Assembly: GCF_001984055.1 (NCBI RefSeq)
Contig: NZ_LYVO01000026.1
Span: 1 to 64,000 of the forward strand
Length of the DNA: 64,000 nucleotides
Source: Variovorax sp. KK3
GTDB lineage: Bacteria > Pseudomonadota > Gammaproteobacteria > Burkholderiales > Burkholderiaceae_C
Reading direction: 5' to 3'
This document shows, one piece after another, positions 8,438 to 17,276 of the stretch (position 1 is the first letter of the stretch; each line of letters starts with the position of its first letter). The translations under genes and the position numbers were made by a program. The notes beneath the pieces were generated by a model. That model searched no databases. It was not told the DNA's origin and saw nothing but the letters and a program-made list of their open reading frames with translations.

Positions 8438-11209
8438 ATGACTGCGAGCCCCTCGACCGGTTCCATCGAAGCAGCGGCAGCACTCGCCGCGCACTCGCGT
8501 TTCGTGCAGCGCCTTCGCCGTCGCTATGCGAACGAGTTGGCCCTGCTGCCGGCCGGCGAGCCGCAGCACCCCCATATGGCGCAGGCTTATGCGGCACTGC
8601 GCGAGCGCGGCGACGGCGTGGCCGACGCACTGCGAGTCGTGCGCCAGTTGGTGATGGAGCGCCTGGTCACGCTGGACTGCGGGCAGCAAGTGCCGCTTGC
8701 CGTGGTCACGACCGCGGTCACCCACCTTGCCGAGTTCGCGCTCGACACCGCATGCCGCGAGGCCGGCGCCGAGCTCGAGCTCCAGCACGGCGCGCCGCTC
8801 GCACCCGACGGCCGGCAGGCGCAGCTCTGGGTGGTGGGCATGGGCAAGCTGGGCGCGCGCGAGCTCAACGTGTCGAGCGACATCGACCTGATCTACCTGT
8901 ACGACCACGACGGCGATACGGCCGGCGATGCGCAGGGGCGCGGCCGCATCGCGAATCAGGAGTTCTTCTCGCGCGTGGTCAAGCGCATCTATGCGATGGT
9001 GGGTGACACCACCGAGCATGGTTTCGTGTTCCGGGTCGACCTGGCACTGCGGCCCAACGGCAACTCGGGGCCCAGCGTGGTGTCGCTCGATGCGCTCGAA
9101 GAGTATTTCCAGGTGCAGGGCCGCGAATGGGAGCGCTTCGCCTGGCTCAAGAGCCGTGTGGTGGCGCCCCGTCGCGCCATCGACGACGGCTCGGCCCAGG
9201 CGCTGCGCGGGGCCGTGCTGCCCTTCGTGTTCAGGCGCTATCTGGACTACAGCGTGTTCGATTCGCTGCGCACGCTGCATCGGCAGATCCGCGAGCAGGC
9301 CGCGCGCCGCAGTGCCGGGCGGCCCGAGCGCGCCAACGACGTGAAGCTGTCGCGCGGCGGCATTCGCGAAATCGAATTTATCGTGCAGCTGCTGCAGGTG
9401 GTGCGCGGCGGGCAGTTCCCTGAGTTGCGCACGCGGCCCACGCTCGATGCGCTGCAGCGCCTCGCGCGCGCCAGCCTGATGCCGCAGGAGACGGCCGATG
9501 CGCTGGCATCGGCCTACGAGTTCCTGCGGCGCGTCGAGCATCGCATCCAGTACCTCGACGACCAGCAGACCCACGTGCTGCCGGTGCAGGACGACGACCT
9601 GCGCTGGATCGCCGAGACCATGGGCTACGAGGGCTGCTGCCCGTTCCTCGCGCAGCTCGATGCGCACCGAGAGTTCGTGGCGCAGGAGTTCGACAAGCTG
9701 CTGGGCGGCCAGAAGCAGCCCTGCACGCGCTGCAACGGCAAGTCGGCGCAGGGCGCATCGACCGACCTGAGCGACCTGGTGGACGAGCTGCCGGCGGCCT
9801 TCGCCGAGCGCATCCAGGCCTGGTGCGACAGCCCGCGCGTGCAGGCCCTGCGCGACGAGACCCGGGTGCGGCTGCGGCAGCTGGTGCAGCGCACCGCCCT
9901 GTGGCTGCGCGAGCCCGACGGCGAGGCGCGCGGCCAGGCCGCCGACCGTGAGCAGGGCGCGCTGCGCTGGGCCGACTGGATCGAGCCGCTGATGCGCCGC
10001 GAAAACTACATCGCGCTGCTGGTCGAGCGGCCCGCAGTGCAGGAGCGGCTCTTGCGGCTTCTGGGTTCGGCACGCTGGCCGGCGCGCTACCTGATGCAGC
10101 ACCCCGGCGTGATCGACGAGCTCGCCAGCCCCGAGATGCTGGCCGGCCGCTTCTCGGCCCCGGAGTTCGAGCGCGAGCTCGAAGCGCGACACCTGTCGCT
10201 GCGCCAGACCGGCGAAGCCGACGAGGAGCGCTTGCTCAACCTGTTGCGCCACGCCTACCACGCGGAGCTGTTCCGCACGCTGGCGCGCGACGTCGACGGC
10301 CGCATCACGGTCGAGCAGGTGGCGGACGACCTGAGCCTGCTGGCCGACACCGTGCTGCGTATCACGGCGCGCTGGTGCTGGCCGCAGGTGCGCAACGCCC
10401 ACCGCGAGGCGCCTCGCTTCGCGATCATCGGCTACGGCAAGCTGGGCGGCAAAGAGCTGGGCTACGGCAGCGACCTGGACATCGTCTTCGTCTACGACGA
10501 CGACGACGAACGCGCCGGCGAGGTGTACGCGAGCTTCGTGCGCAAGCTGATCAACTGGCTCACGGTCAAGACGCGCGAGGGCGACCTGTTCGAGATCGAC
10601 ACCGCGCTGCGGCCCAACGGCAACTCCGGCCTGCTGACCACGAGCTTCGAGGCCTACGAGAAGTACCAGCTGGGCCGCGGCAGCAACACGGCTTGGACCT
10701 GGGAGCACCAGGCCATGACGCGCGCGCGCTTCGTCGACATGGCCGCGGAGCCCGAGGGCGGCGAATGCTCGCTGTGCGAGCGCTTCGACCGCATCCGCGA
10801 GGCCGTGATCGCTGCGCCGCGCGACCGCGAGGCGCTCAAGGCCGAGATCGTGGCGATGCGCGAGAAGGTGCGCGCCGCGCGGCCGGTCAAGGCCGACCGC
10901 TTCGACGTGAAGCACAGCCCCGGCGGCATGGTCGATGCCGAGTTCGCGGTGCAGTTCCTGGTGCTGTCCGAGGCGAAGGACCATCCCGAGCTGGTGCCGA
11001 ACGTGGGCAACATCGCCCTGCTCATCCGCGCGGAGCAAGCCGGCCTGCTGCCCGAAGGCGTGGGCCGAGACGCCGCCTCGGCCTACCGCGAGTTGCGGCG
11101 CGTGCAGCACCGGGCGCGGCTCAACGAGGAGCCGACACAGGTGCCGATGAGCGCGCTGGTGACGGAGCGCGAAGCGATGCTTCGTCTCTGGAAGGCGGTG
11201 TTTGGCTAG
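8438..11209 (+). CDS. glnE: Bifunctional glutamine synthetase adenylyltransferase/adenylyl-removing enzyme
   Basis: A 923-residue GlnE, which adenylylates and deadenylylates glutamine synthetase in response to PII, so controlling nitrogen assimilation. Both nucleotidyltransferase domains are visible: GMGKLGARELNVSSDIDLIY at about residue 133 and GYGKLGGKELGYGSDLDIVF at about 664, each with the paired Asp residues needed for metal binding. The order in the family is N-terminal deadenylylase, C-terminal adenylylase. The start is the ATG preceded by AAGGGA. Upstream in-frame codons reach back into the opposite-strand yhdP gene. The stop overlaps the start of rlpA by 8 bases, which suggests coupling. 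Confidence 0.96.
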   Translation: MTASPSTGSIEAAAALAAHSRFVQRLRRRYANELALLPAGEPQHPHMAQAYAALRERGDGVADALRVVRQLVMERLVTLDCGQQVPLAVVTTAVTHLAEFALDTACREAGAELELQHGAPLAPDGRQAQLWVVGMGKLGARELNVSSDIDLIYLYDHDGDTAGDAQGRGRIANQEFFSRVVKRIYAMVGDTTEHGFVFRVDLALRPNGNSGPSVVSLDALEEYFQVQGREWERFAWLKSRVVAPRRAIDDGSAQALRGAVLPFVFRRYLDYSVFDSLRTLHRQIREQAARRSAGRPERANDVKLSRGGIREIEFIVQLLQVVRGGQFPELRTRPTLDALQRLARASLMPQETADALASAYEFLRRVEHRIQYLDDQQTHVLPVQDDDLRWIAETMGYEGCCPFLAQLDAHREFVAQEFDKLLGGQKQPCTRCNGKSAQGASTDLSDLVDELPAAFAERIQAWCDSPRVQALRDETRVRLRQLVQRTALWLREPDGEARGQAADREQGALRWADWIEPLMRRENYIALLVERPAVQERLLRLLGSARWPARYLMQHPGVIDELASPEMLAGRFSAPEFERELEARHLSLRQTGEADEERLLNLLRHAYHAELFRTLARDVDGRITVEQVADDLSLLADTVLRITARWCWPQVRNAHREAPRFAIIGYGKLGGKELGYGSDLDIVFVYDDDDERAGEVYASFVRKLINWLTVKTREGDLFEIDTALRPNGNSGLLTTSFEAYEKYQLGRGSNTAWTWEHQAMTRARFVDMAAEPEGGECSLCERFDRIREAVIAAPRDREALKAEIVAMREKVRAARPVKADRFDVKHSPGGMVDAEFAVQFLVLSEAKDHPELVPNVGNIALLIRAEQAGLLPEGVGRDAASAYRELRRVQHRARLNEEPTQVPMSALVTEREAMLRLWKAVFG

Positions 11210-12332
11210 CCGGTCGAGCGCGCACGGCCTGGCGCTCGTGGCGGGCGCGGTGCTGCTGGTGCTGGCGGGTTGCGCGAGCGGGCCGCGAAGTGGCGGCTCG
11301 GGCATCGGGCGCGACGGGCCGGACGCCAATCCGCCATCGGGCCTGGGCCAGGTGCCGGACGCCGAGCCGCGCGTCGAGGCCATCCGCAACAGCGGCAGCA
11401 CGAGCAAGCCCTACGTGGTGCTGGGGCGCTCCTACGTACCGATCACGGACGACCGGCCCTGGCGCGAGAGCGGGCTGGCTTCCTGGTACGGCCGCAAGTT
11501 CCACGCGCAGTCCACGGCCAGCGGCGAGCCCTACGACATGTATGCGATGACCGCCGCGCACAAGACGCTGCCGCTGCCCAGCTACGTGCGGGTGCGCAAC
11601 CCGGCCAATGGCCGCGAGGTGATCGTGCGGGTGAACGACCGCGGGCCCTTCCACGACGACCGGATCATCGACCTGAGCTACACCGCGGCTTACCGGCTCG
11701 ACCTGCTGCGCGGGGTGGCGCCGGTGGAGATCGAGCGCATCACGAACATGGACATCCGGGCCGGAACCTGGCGGCGCGGTGACACGGCGCTGGCGCAGGC
11801 CTCGGCGGTGGCGCCGACAGCCTTGCCGATGCCGATGCCCGCGCCGGCACCGGCTGGCATGCCGCCGGTCGGCGTGGCGGGCGCAGCCGCTCCCGCGTGG
11901 ACTCCTGCGCCAGCCGCCGACGGCGTTGCGGTGCCGTCCGTGCTGACCTCGCCGGTGCTGGCCGTGCCCTCGACGGAGGTTCGCGACCTGGGCACGCTGG
12001 CGCCGCCAACCTCACCCGCCCCTGACGCAGCCCCGACGTCTGCAGCGCCCGCCGCGCTGCCGCCGCAGGATTCCGCGCGGCCCTCCGCCGCCGGAACGGC
12101 CGGCTTCTGGGTGCAGCTCGGCGCCTTCAGCCAGCGCGACGGCGTGGAACGCTTTCAGCAGCAGGTGGCGCGCGGCATGCCCGGCCTCGCGAACAGTCTC
12201 AACGTGTTCGCGGAGCGCGGCACCTACCGGCTGCAAGCCGGCCCCTTCGCCTCGCGCGACCAGGCACGCGACACGGCCGAGCAGGTGCGCAACGGCCTGC
12301 AGATCGCGCCGATGATCGTCGAGCGCCGCTGA
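11202..12332 (+). CDS. rlpA: RlpA-like septal ring lytic transglycosylase, lipoprotein
   Basis: A 376-residue outer-membrane lipoprotein. The TTG start lies inside the end of glnE with GGAAGG upstream. A signal peptide ends in a lipobox with C24 (LVLAGC). A double-psi beta-barrel domain follows (about residues 85-180; ASWYGRKFHAQ, RVNDRGPF with the catalytic-type Asp). Then comes a long Pro/Ala linker (about 200-300) and a C-terminal SPOR domain (about 300-376; FWVQLGAF, YRLQAGPF) that binds denuded septal glycan. RlpA cleaves such glycan and aids daughter-cell separation in Pseudomonas; the same role is inferred here. Confidence 0.93.
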   Translation: MASRSSAHGLALVAGAVLLVLAGCASGPRSGGSGIGRDGPDANPPSGLGQVPDAEPRVEAIRNSGSTSKPYVVLGRSYVPITDDRPWRESGLASWYGRKFHAQSTASGEPYDMYAMTAAHKTLPLPSYVRVRNPANGREVIVRVNDRGPFHDDRIIDLSYTAAYRLDLLRGVAPVEIERITNMDIRAGTWRRGDTALAQASAVAPTALPMPMPAPAPAGMPPVGVAGAAAPAWTPAPAADGVAVPSVLTSPVLAVPSTEVRDLGTLAPPTSPAPDAAPTSAAPAALPPQDSARPSAAGTAGFWVQLGAFSQRDGVERFQQQVARGMPGLANSLNVFAERGTYRLQAGPFASRDQARDTAEQVRNGLQIAPMIVERR

Positions 12333-12369
12333 GCGCGCCCAAGCGCTCCCCGGGCCGCATCAAGGCGCG

Positions 12370-13320
12370 TCAGGGCGCGTCAGCCGCGTCGGCGTCGGGT
12401 GCCGGCGTGCGCAGCGCCTCGAGTTCGGCCCGGGTGATCGCGCGCGTCGAGAGGTGCGCGGCGATGTGCGCCAGTTTTTCGGGATTGCGCTGGGTGCGGA
12501 TGCGCAGGATGCGCTCGCCGTCGGTCTCGATGGTCTGCACCGATTCCAGCGCGCCGTTGAAGAAGCGCAGCAAGCCCGGCTCGCCGTTGATCTCGACGAC
12601 TTCGAGGCGCAGGCCGTCGCCCAGCAGGCGCGGGACGGAAAAGTAGTACTGCGCGATGCGCTGCGCGCCGCGCAGCATCTTGCGGAAGGCCGGCACCTTG
12701 CCGCCGCTGTCGCCCACCAGCTCGGCGTCCTCGGCCAGCAGTGCCTTCAGCCGCTCCATGTCACCGCCGGCGGCAGCCTGCGCGAATCCCTGCATCAAGC
12801 GCCAGTGGACGTCGCGCTCGACGGTGAAGCGTGGCCGCTCGTCCTGGATCTGCGCCTTGGCGCGATGCACCAGCTGCCGGCAGGCCGCCTCGCTCTTGCC
12901 CAGGGTGCGCGCCAGATCGGCGTAGTCGGTGTCGAATACCTCGCGCAGCAGGAAGGCGGCGCGGGACTCGGGCGCCAGGCGCTCCAGCACGGCCAGGAAC
13001 GCGACGGAGATGTCGTCGGCCCGTTCGAGCATCTGCTCGGGCGACGCGGGCGCATCGGTCAGCAGCGGTTCAGGCAGCCACGTGCCTTCGTAGTGCTCGC
13101 GTTGGAGCTTGACGGAGCGCAGCCGGTCGATGGAAAGGCGCGTGACCACCGTGACGAGCCAGGCCTCGGGATTGTTCAGCGCGTCGAGCGTGGCGTCGTT
13201 CCAGCGCAGCCAGGCGTCCTGTACCACGTCTTCAGCGTCGGCGGCCGAGCCGAGCATGCGGTAGGCGATGCCCAGCAAGCGCTTGCGGTGGAGATCGAAG
13301 GTACGGGTCGAAGCGTCCAT
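12370..13320 (-). CDS. ECF41-type RNA polymerase sigma factor with C-terminal SnoaL-like domain
   Basis: A 316-residue sigma factor of the extracytoplasmic-function class. Region 2 is at about residues 8-75 (IAYRMLGSAADAEDVVQDAW) and region 4 at about 115-165 (ESRAAFLLREVF, CRQLVHRAK). A further 130-residue SnoaL/NTF2-like extension is the mark of group ECF41, where it replaces an anti-sigma factor and modulates activity. The linker motif WLPEPL is present. The usual DGGGK motif of the extension reads DSGGK here. ECF41 genes normally sit next to a carboxymuconolactone decarboxylase, oxidoreductase or epimerase gene, and none is next to this one. Instead it follows a ferritin-like gene by 55 bases on the same strand. 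Confidence 0.88.
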   Translation of the reverse strand: MDASTRTFDLHRKRLLGIAYRMLGSAADAEDVVQDAWLRWNDATLDALNNPEAWLVTVVTRLSIDRLRSVKLQREHYEGTWLPEPLLTDAPASPEQMLERADDISVAFLAVLERLAPESRAAFLLREVFDTDYADLARTLGKSEAACRQLVHRAKAQIQDERPRFTVERDVHWRLMQGFAQAAAGGDMERLKALLAEDAELVGDSGGKVPAFRKMLRGAQRIAQYYFSVPRLLGDGLRLEVVEINGEPGLLRFFNGALESVQTIETDGERILRIRTQRNPEKLAHIAAHLSTRAITRAELEALRTPAPDADAADAP

Positions 13321-13375
13321 GCCTGTGAGACGAACCGGCGGGGCCTTTTGTGACGGCCCGCCCGCGCTCGACGAC

Positions 13376-14233
13376 TCAGGCGCCTTGGTATTCGGCCTTG
13401 GGCCCGAGCGACGTCGCCAGTTCCTTGCGGTAGCGGTTCAGCTCCTGCACGGTCTTGAAGCTGCGGTTCATCAGCAGGCTCAGGTTGTGCAGGATGCGGT
13501 CGCCGACCTTGTTTTCCCAGACGATGTCGAACTTGATCTGCTTGTCGAGCCAGTGCTCGAGCCAGTCCGGATCGGGCACGCGGCTCTGGATGGTGTCGTT
13601 GGGGAAAAGCGCCTTGTTGACGTGCAGGTTGGTCGGGTGCAGCGCCTGGGCGGTGCGCCGGGCGCTGGCCATCAGCACGCCGACCTTGGTGAAGGCGGCA
13701 CGGGCTTCGTCGCCGAACTTCTCGAGCGCGCGCTTCATGTAGCGCAGGTAGGCGCCGCCGTGGCGGGCTTCGTCCTGGCTGAGCGTGGTGTAGATGTGCT
13801 TGATGACGGGCTCGGTGTGCCACTCGGCCGCGCGGCGGTACCAGTGGTTGAGCCGGATCTCGCCACAGAAGTGCAGCATGAGGGTTTCGAGCGGAGGTGC
13901 CGGGTCGAAGTCGAAGCGGACCTCGTGCAGTTCCTGCTCGGTGGGCGCGTGCTGCGGGCTGAAGCGCTTGAGGTATTCCATCAGCACCAGCGAGTGCTTC
14001 TGCTCCTCGAAGAACCAGATCGACATGAAGGCGGAAAAGTCGCTGTCATGGCGGTTGTCGCGCAGGAACATCTCGGTGGCCGGCAGGGCGGCCCACTCGG
14101 TGATGGCGTTCATCTTGATGGTCTGCGCCTGTTCTTCCGACAGGCGAGCCGCGTCGAAGGACTGCCAAGGAATGTCCTTGTCCATGTCCCAGCGGACGGA
14201 TTCGAGCTGTCTGAAAAGTTCCGGGTAGAGCAT
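13376..14233 (-). CDS. Ferritin-like di-iron protein, acyl-ACP desaturase-like
   Basis: A 285-residue protein with di-iron carboxylate motifs: EEQKH about residue 78 and, further on, DEARH, with an additional CGEIRLNHW helix between. This pattern matches the ferritin-like superfamily branch that includes plant-type acyl-ACP desaturases (FA_desaturase_2). I chose the ATG that gives MLYPELFRQLE; upstream in-frame sequence overlaps the opposite-strand peroxidase gene. It is soluble, with no membrane helices, unlike membrane desaturases. Desaturation of an acyl-ACP is the family-based guess; an oxygenase acting on another substrate is possible. It is upstream of, and probably cotranscribed with, the ECF41 sigma gene. 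Confidence 0.75.
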   Translation of the reverse strand: MLYPELFRQLESVRWDMDKDIPWQSFDAARLSEEQAQTIKMNAITEWAALPATEMFLRDNRHDSDFSAFMSIWFFEEQKHSLVLMEYLKRFSPQHAPTEQELHEVRFDFDPAPPLETLMLHFCGEIRLNHWYRRAAEWHTEPVIKHIYTTLSQDEARHGGAYLRYMKRALEKFGDEARAAFTKVGVLMASARRTAQALHPTNLHVNKALFPNDTIQSRVPDPDWLEHWLDKQIKFDIVWENKVGDRILHNLSLLMNRSFKTVQELNRYRKELATSLGPKAEYQGA

Positions 14234-14372
14234 CAATGACTTTCTGAACCGCGCGATTTTAGTCGCCGACCTTGGCGCCGCCGTGACAAGCGCGCGATGA
14301 TGCGGTATAGACGCCCACGCCGCCGTCCGGCCGGGCCACCCTTTCTCCCCCGGGAAGCCCTTGGAAGACCTT

Positions 14373-14951
14373 ATGCGAAACGCCCTTGTCCGATCCCTCG
14401 TATTCGTCGCCGCCCCTCTGGGAATCCTGCTGCCGGCCACGTCCAGCGCGCAGGAAAAGGCGCCTGCGAACTGCCCCGCGATCCTGCAGCACACCTTCCC
14501 GCGCCTGCAGGACGAAAAACCCCAGACCTTGTGCCAGTACACCGGCAAGGTGGTGCTGGTGGTCAACACGGCAAGCTTCTGCGGATTCACGCCGCAGTAC
14601 AAGGGGTTGGAGGCGCTGGACAGCAAATACCGCTCGCGCGGGCTGGTGGTGCTGGGCTTTCCGTCCAATGACTTTTCGCAGGAGACGGGCTCGAACAAGG
14701 AGATCGCCGACTTCTGCGAAAGCACCTTCGGCGTGAAGTTTCCGATGTTCGCCAAGTCGTCCGTGCGCGGGGCGGATGCGAACCCGTTGTTCAAGCAGTT
14801 GGCGCAGACCTCGGGCACGACGCCCAAGTGGAACTTCTACAAGTACCTCATCGGCCGCGACGGCAAGGTGGTGGAGTCGTATTCGAGCATGACTTCGCCG
14901 GACGACAGGGCCTTCGTGCGCGAGGTCGAGAAACAGCTCGGCCCGCAGTAA
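14373..14951 (+). CDS. Glutathione peroxidase family protein, secreted
   Basis: A 192-residue thiol peroxidase of the GPx family with an N-terminal signal peptide (hydrophobic residues about 6-24, cleavage near SSAQ), so probably periplasmic. The peroxidatic cysteine is C70 in NTASFCGFTPQY. The family motifs GFPSNDF and WNFYKYLIG are also present. Bacterial Cys-type enzymes of this kind usually take electrons from thioredoxin-like proteins rather than glutathione. I prefer the ATG at 14373 over the TTG four codons earlier. It is divergent from the ferritin-like gene with about 140 bases between starts. Role: reduction of peroxides or lipid hydroperoxides in the envelope. Confidence 0.9.
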   Translation: MRNALVRSLVFVAAPLGILLPATSSAQEKAPANCPAILQHTFPRLQDEKPQTLCQYTGKVVLVVNTASFCGFTPQYKGLEALDSKYRSRGLVVLGFPSNDFSQETGSNKEIADFCESTFGVKFPMFAKSSVRGADANPLFKQLAQTSGTTPKWNFYKYLIGRDGKVVESYSSMTSPDDRAFVREVEKQLGPQ

Positions 14952-15058
14952 CGCGCCGCGCGTTCACAAACGCTTACCACTCGCTTGGGAACCGGCCCGG
15001 GGGCGTCGCGCTCTGAACAGTTCGGGTGTGAAAGCCCGTCCCCCATGTTCAGGTTTAC

Positions 15059-15161
15059 ATGTTGCGAGGCCTTCCAGGCGCCTGACGCCTGGTCGAAATC
15101 TTGAGGCGATTCTTCTCCTCCTCCCTCCCTCCCTCCTTCGTCTCAGGGCGCCTCGCAACAT
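15059..15161. repeat. Inverted repeat with perfect 12-base arms around a CTCC-rich loop
   Basis: ATGTTGCGAGGC at 15059-15070 is the exact reverse complement of GCCTCGCAACAT at 15150-15161. The roughly 79-base interior contains a pyrimidine run of CTCC and CCCT units (about 15115-15135). No reading frame fits the element. It could fold in RNA or be a miniature mobile or REP-like element; only one copy is visible in the window. Confidence 0.6.
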
Positions 15162-15206
15162 TTTTCACTCGCCCCCAGGCTGCGCGCACTTCGTGTCGCT
15201 TCGCCA

Positions 15207-15259
15207 GCCCCCTACCGGGGGCAACACCAGCGGCCCGGCAAAGCCGGTTCCGCGGTGTT
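15207..15259. repeat. Pair of adjacent hairpins, REP-like
   Basis: The first hairpin is GCCCCC (15207-15212) / GGGGGC (15217-15222) with a TACC loop. The second is a nested stem: AACACC (15223-15228) with GGTGTT (15254-15259), GCGG with CCGC, and CCGGC with GCCGG around an AAA loop. Two tight GC-rich hairpins back to back are typical of bacterial REP/BIME elements. A genome-wide repeat count would decide. Confidence 0.5.
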
Positions 15260-15267
15260 TCACCAAC

Positions 15268-15293
15268 AAAAAGCCCCGCGGTGCGGGGCTTTT
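15268..15293. terminator. Bidirectional intrinsic terminator
   Basis: Eleven-base arms AAAAGCCCCGC (15269-15279) and GCGGGGCTTTT (15283-15293) with a GGT loop. The A-tract and T-tract lie on either side of the GC stem, so it can act on both strands. It would end the leftward glutathione S-transferase transcript and any rightward readthrough from the peroxidase gene. Confidence 0.85.
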
Positions 15294-15342
15294 GCTTTGG
15301 GGGCGAGCTGGCTTGTGCCGAGCGCTGCTTTGTCCTTGTCCT

Positions 15343-15954
15343 TCAGGGGGCGGTGTCGGCGAAGCTGGGGCGGAGCATGAGCTTGTCGTAGAGCTTGTTG
15401 AGGTTGGGGTGGTCGCCGCGCCAGTCGATGTCGGGGAAGCGGAAGCCGATCCAGCCCAGGGCGCAGCCGACGGCGACGTCGGAGAGGCTCAGGTGGATGC
15501 CGCTGCAGAAAGGCTTGTCGCCCAGGCCCTTGGCCATGGCGCGGATGCCGGCGTCGACCTTGGCGCGCTGGCGGTCCATCCAGGCCTGGCTGCGCTCGCC
15601 GTCGGCGCGGCCGGCCCAGTTGGCTTCGAGGCGCAAGAGGATGCCGGCGTCCATCACGCCATCGGCCAGCGCCTCCCAGGTCTTGACCTCGGCGCGCTCG
15701 CGGCCCTGCTGTGGGATGAGCTTGCCGACGGGCGACAGGGTCTCCAGGTACTCGACGATCACGCGCGAGTCGAACATCGCCTCGCTGCCGTCCATGATCA
15801 GGCAAGGAACCTTGCCCAATGGGTTGGAACTGGCGATGGTCGTGTCGGCGGACCAGACGTCTTCGACGATGAACTGGTAGTCGAGCCGCTTCTCGGCCAT
15901 GACCACGCGCACCTTGCGCACATAGGGGCTGGCAGCGGATCCGATCAGTTTCAT
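15343..15954 (-). CDS. Glutathione S-transferase family protein
   Basis: A 203-residue soluble protein with the two-domain GST layout. The thioredoxin-like N-terminal domain opens MKLIGSAASPYVRKVRV, where the SPYVRK segment supplies the usual active-site Ser/Tyr region. A cis-Pro motif follows (GKVPCLIM, then the glutathione-binding SRVIVEYLE). The all-helical C-terminal domain starts near residue 85 and contains LSDVAVGCALGW. It resembles YfcF/YibF-type bacterial GSTs. The substrate is unknown. The next gene upstream, DUF898, is divergent, with about 100 bases between the starts. Confidence 0.9.
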   Translation of the reverse strand: MKLIGSAASPYVRKVRVVMAEKRLDYQFIVEDVWSADTTIASSNPLGKVPCLIMDGSEAMFDSRVIVEYLETLSPVGKLIPQQGRERAEVKTWEALADGVMDAGILLRLEANWAGRADGERSQAWMDRQRAKVDAGIRAMAKGLGDKPFCSGIHLSLSDVAVGCALGWIGFRFPDIDWRGDHPNLNKLYDKLMLRPSFADTAP

Positions 15955-16060
15955 GCGGGCTCTCTCCCCCTCCGGGGTGGTCGTTGTAGCGTTTTGATTC
16001 TAGGGGAACGCGCCCGATGCAGAATCCGTGTCCACGCCAACCGAGGGAGAAGGTGGAGAA

Positions 16061-17221
16061 ATGGACACAGAAGCGCCTGGTTCAAGCGCGCCCGAGCAGC
16101 ACCCGATCGAGTTCACGGCCAGCGGCAGCGAGTACTTCCGCATCTGGATCGTGAACCTGCTGCTCATCGTCGTCACCCTGGGCATCTATCTGCCGTGGGC
16201 GAAGGTGCGCAAGCTCAAGTATTTCTACAGCAACACCTGGGTCGGAGGCGATGCGCTCGACTTCCACGGCGAGCCGGTGAAGATGCTGCGCGGCACCCTG
16301 ATCGCCGCCGGATTCCTGATCGCCTATTCGGTGGGCAGCAACTTCTCGGGCTGGGCCGCGCTGGTGGCGGCGCTGGCCTTCGTCGCCCTGTGGCCGGCGC
16401 TGTTCCGCGCCTCGATGCGATTCCGCCTGGCCAACACGAGCTGGCGCGGACTGCGCTTCCACTTCGCGGGCGATCTGCGGGGCGCCTACGCCAGCATGCT
16501 GCCGCCCCTGGCATTGGCGCTGCTGCCGGTGGCGCTGGCGGGTGCGATGGGCAGCGTGCCGGCCGATGCCGATGCCAGGCCCGAACTGCCGCCGATGCTC
16601 GGCGGCGTGGTCGGCATCTGCATGCTCGCGTTCATGGCCGGCATCCCCTACTTCCTGTGGCGAATCCGCCGCTATCAGCACGACCACTACGCCATCGGAC
16701 CGCTGCAAACGCGGCTCAAGGCCGACCTGGGCGTGCTCTACGGCATCTTCATCAAGCTGATCGGCATCAGCTTCGTGGCCGCCATCGTCGTGTTCGTGGC
16801 GGTGGGCTTGTTCGCGTTCATCGGCCGCAAGGCCGGCATGGGTGTCGGCTTCGTGGTCACGGCCGCGCTGGCCGGCTTCGCTGGCATCCTGCTCTTGAAC
16901 ATCCTGCCGAAGTCGTACCTGCAGGTGCGGCTGCAGAACCTGCTGTGGTCGACCACCGGCAACGAAGTGCTGCGCTTCGACAGCCAGCTGAAGCTGGGCG
17001 GCTACCTGGGCCTGCAGTGCCGCAACTACCTGCTGATCTTCCTGACGCTCGGCTTCTACTGGCCCTTTGCAGTCGTCAAGACACGGCGCGCGCAGCTGGA
17101 GGCCGTCGCCCTGCACACGCGCGTCGGGCTCGACCAGATCAGCCAGGTCGCCCGCCGCGAAGACCCCGGCGCGGCCGGCGACATGGCGGCGGACCTGTTC
17201 GGCCTGGACATCGGCATGTGA
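16061..17221 (+). CDS. DUF898/YjgN-family multi-spanning inner-membrane protein
   Basis: A 386-residue membrane protein of the YjgN (DUF898) family, function unknown. It has about six to eight hydrophobic segments, with the family signature GIYLPWAKVRKLKYF near the N-terminus and a repeat of the same idea near the C-terminus (FYWPFAVVKTRRAQLEA). I start at the ATG preceded by GGTGGAG. A GTG 11 codons earlier is open but has a weaker site. It is followed after 55 bases by an M48 metallopeptidase gene; this pairing is widespread in Proteobacteria and suggests they work together in the envelope. Confidence 0.88.
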   Translation: MDTEAPGSSAPEQHPIEFTASGSEYFRIWIVNLLLIVVTLGIYLPWAKVRKLKYFYSNTWVGGDALDFHGEPVKMLRGTLIAAGFLIAYSVGSNFSGWAALVAALAFVALWPALFRASMRFRLANTSWRGLRFHFAGDLRGAYASMLPPLALALLPVALAGAMGSVPADADARPELPPMLGGVVGICMLAFMAGIPYFLWRIRRYQHDHYAIGPLQTRLKADLGVLYGIFIKLIGISFVAAIVVFVAVGLFAFIGRKAGMGVGFVVTAALAGFAGILLLNILPKSYLQVRLQNLLWSTTGNEVLRFDSQLKLGGYLGLQCRNYLLIFLTLGFYWPFAVVKTRRAQLEAVALHTRVGLDQISQVARREDPGAAGDMAADLFGLDIGM

Positions 17222-17276
17222 GCGCCGTCCAGCCACCCGAAAGCGCCCGCACGCCAGCAGAAAGCCGAGCGCTTCG

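Larger units (their letters stand above)
14952..15342. other. 391-base intergenic stretch rich in inverted repeats
   Basis: No gene is seen here. In order it holds: short arms CTGAACA (15013-15019) and TGTTCAG (15046-15052); a long inverted repeat (15059-15161) around a CTCC-rich tract; two adjacent strong hairpins (15207-15259); and a bidirectional terminator (15268-15293). It separates the convergent peroxidase and glutathione S-transferase genes. The composition resembles the dispersed intergenic repeats of Comamonadaceae, which I infer from memory only. Confidence 0.6.
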
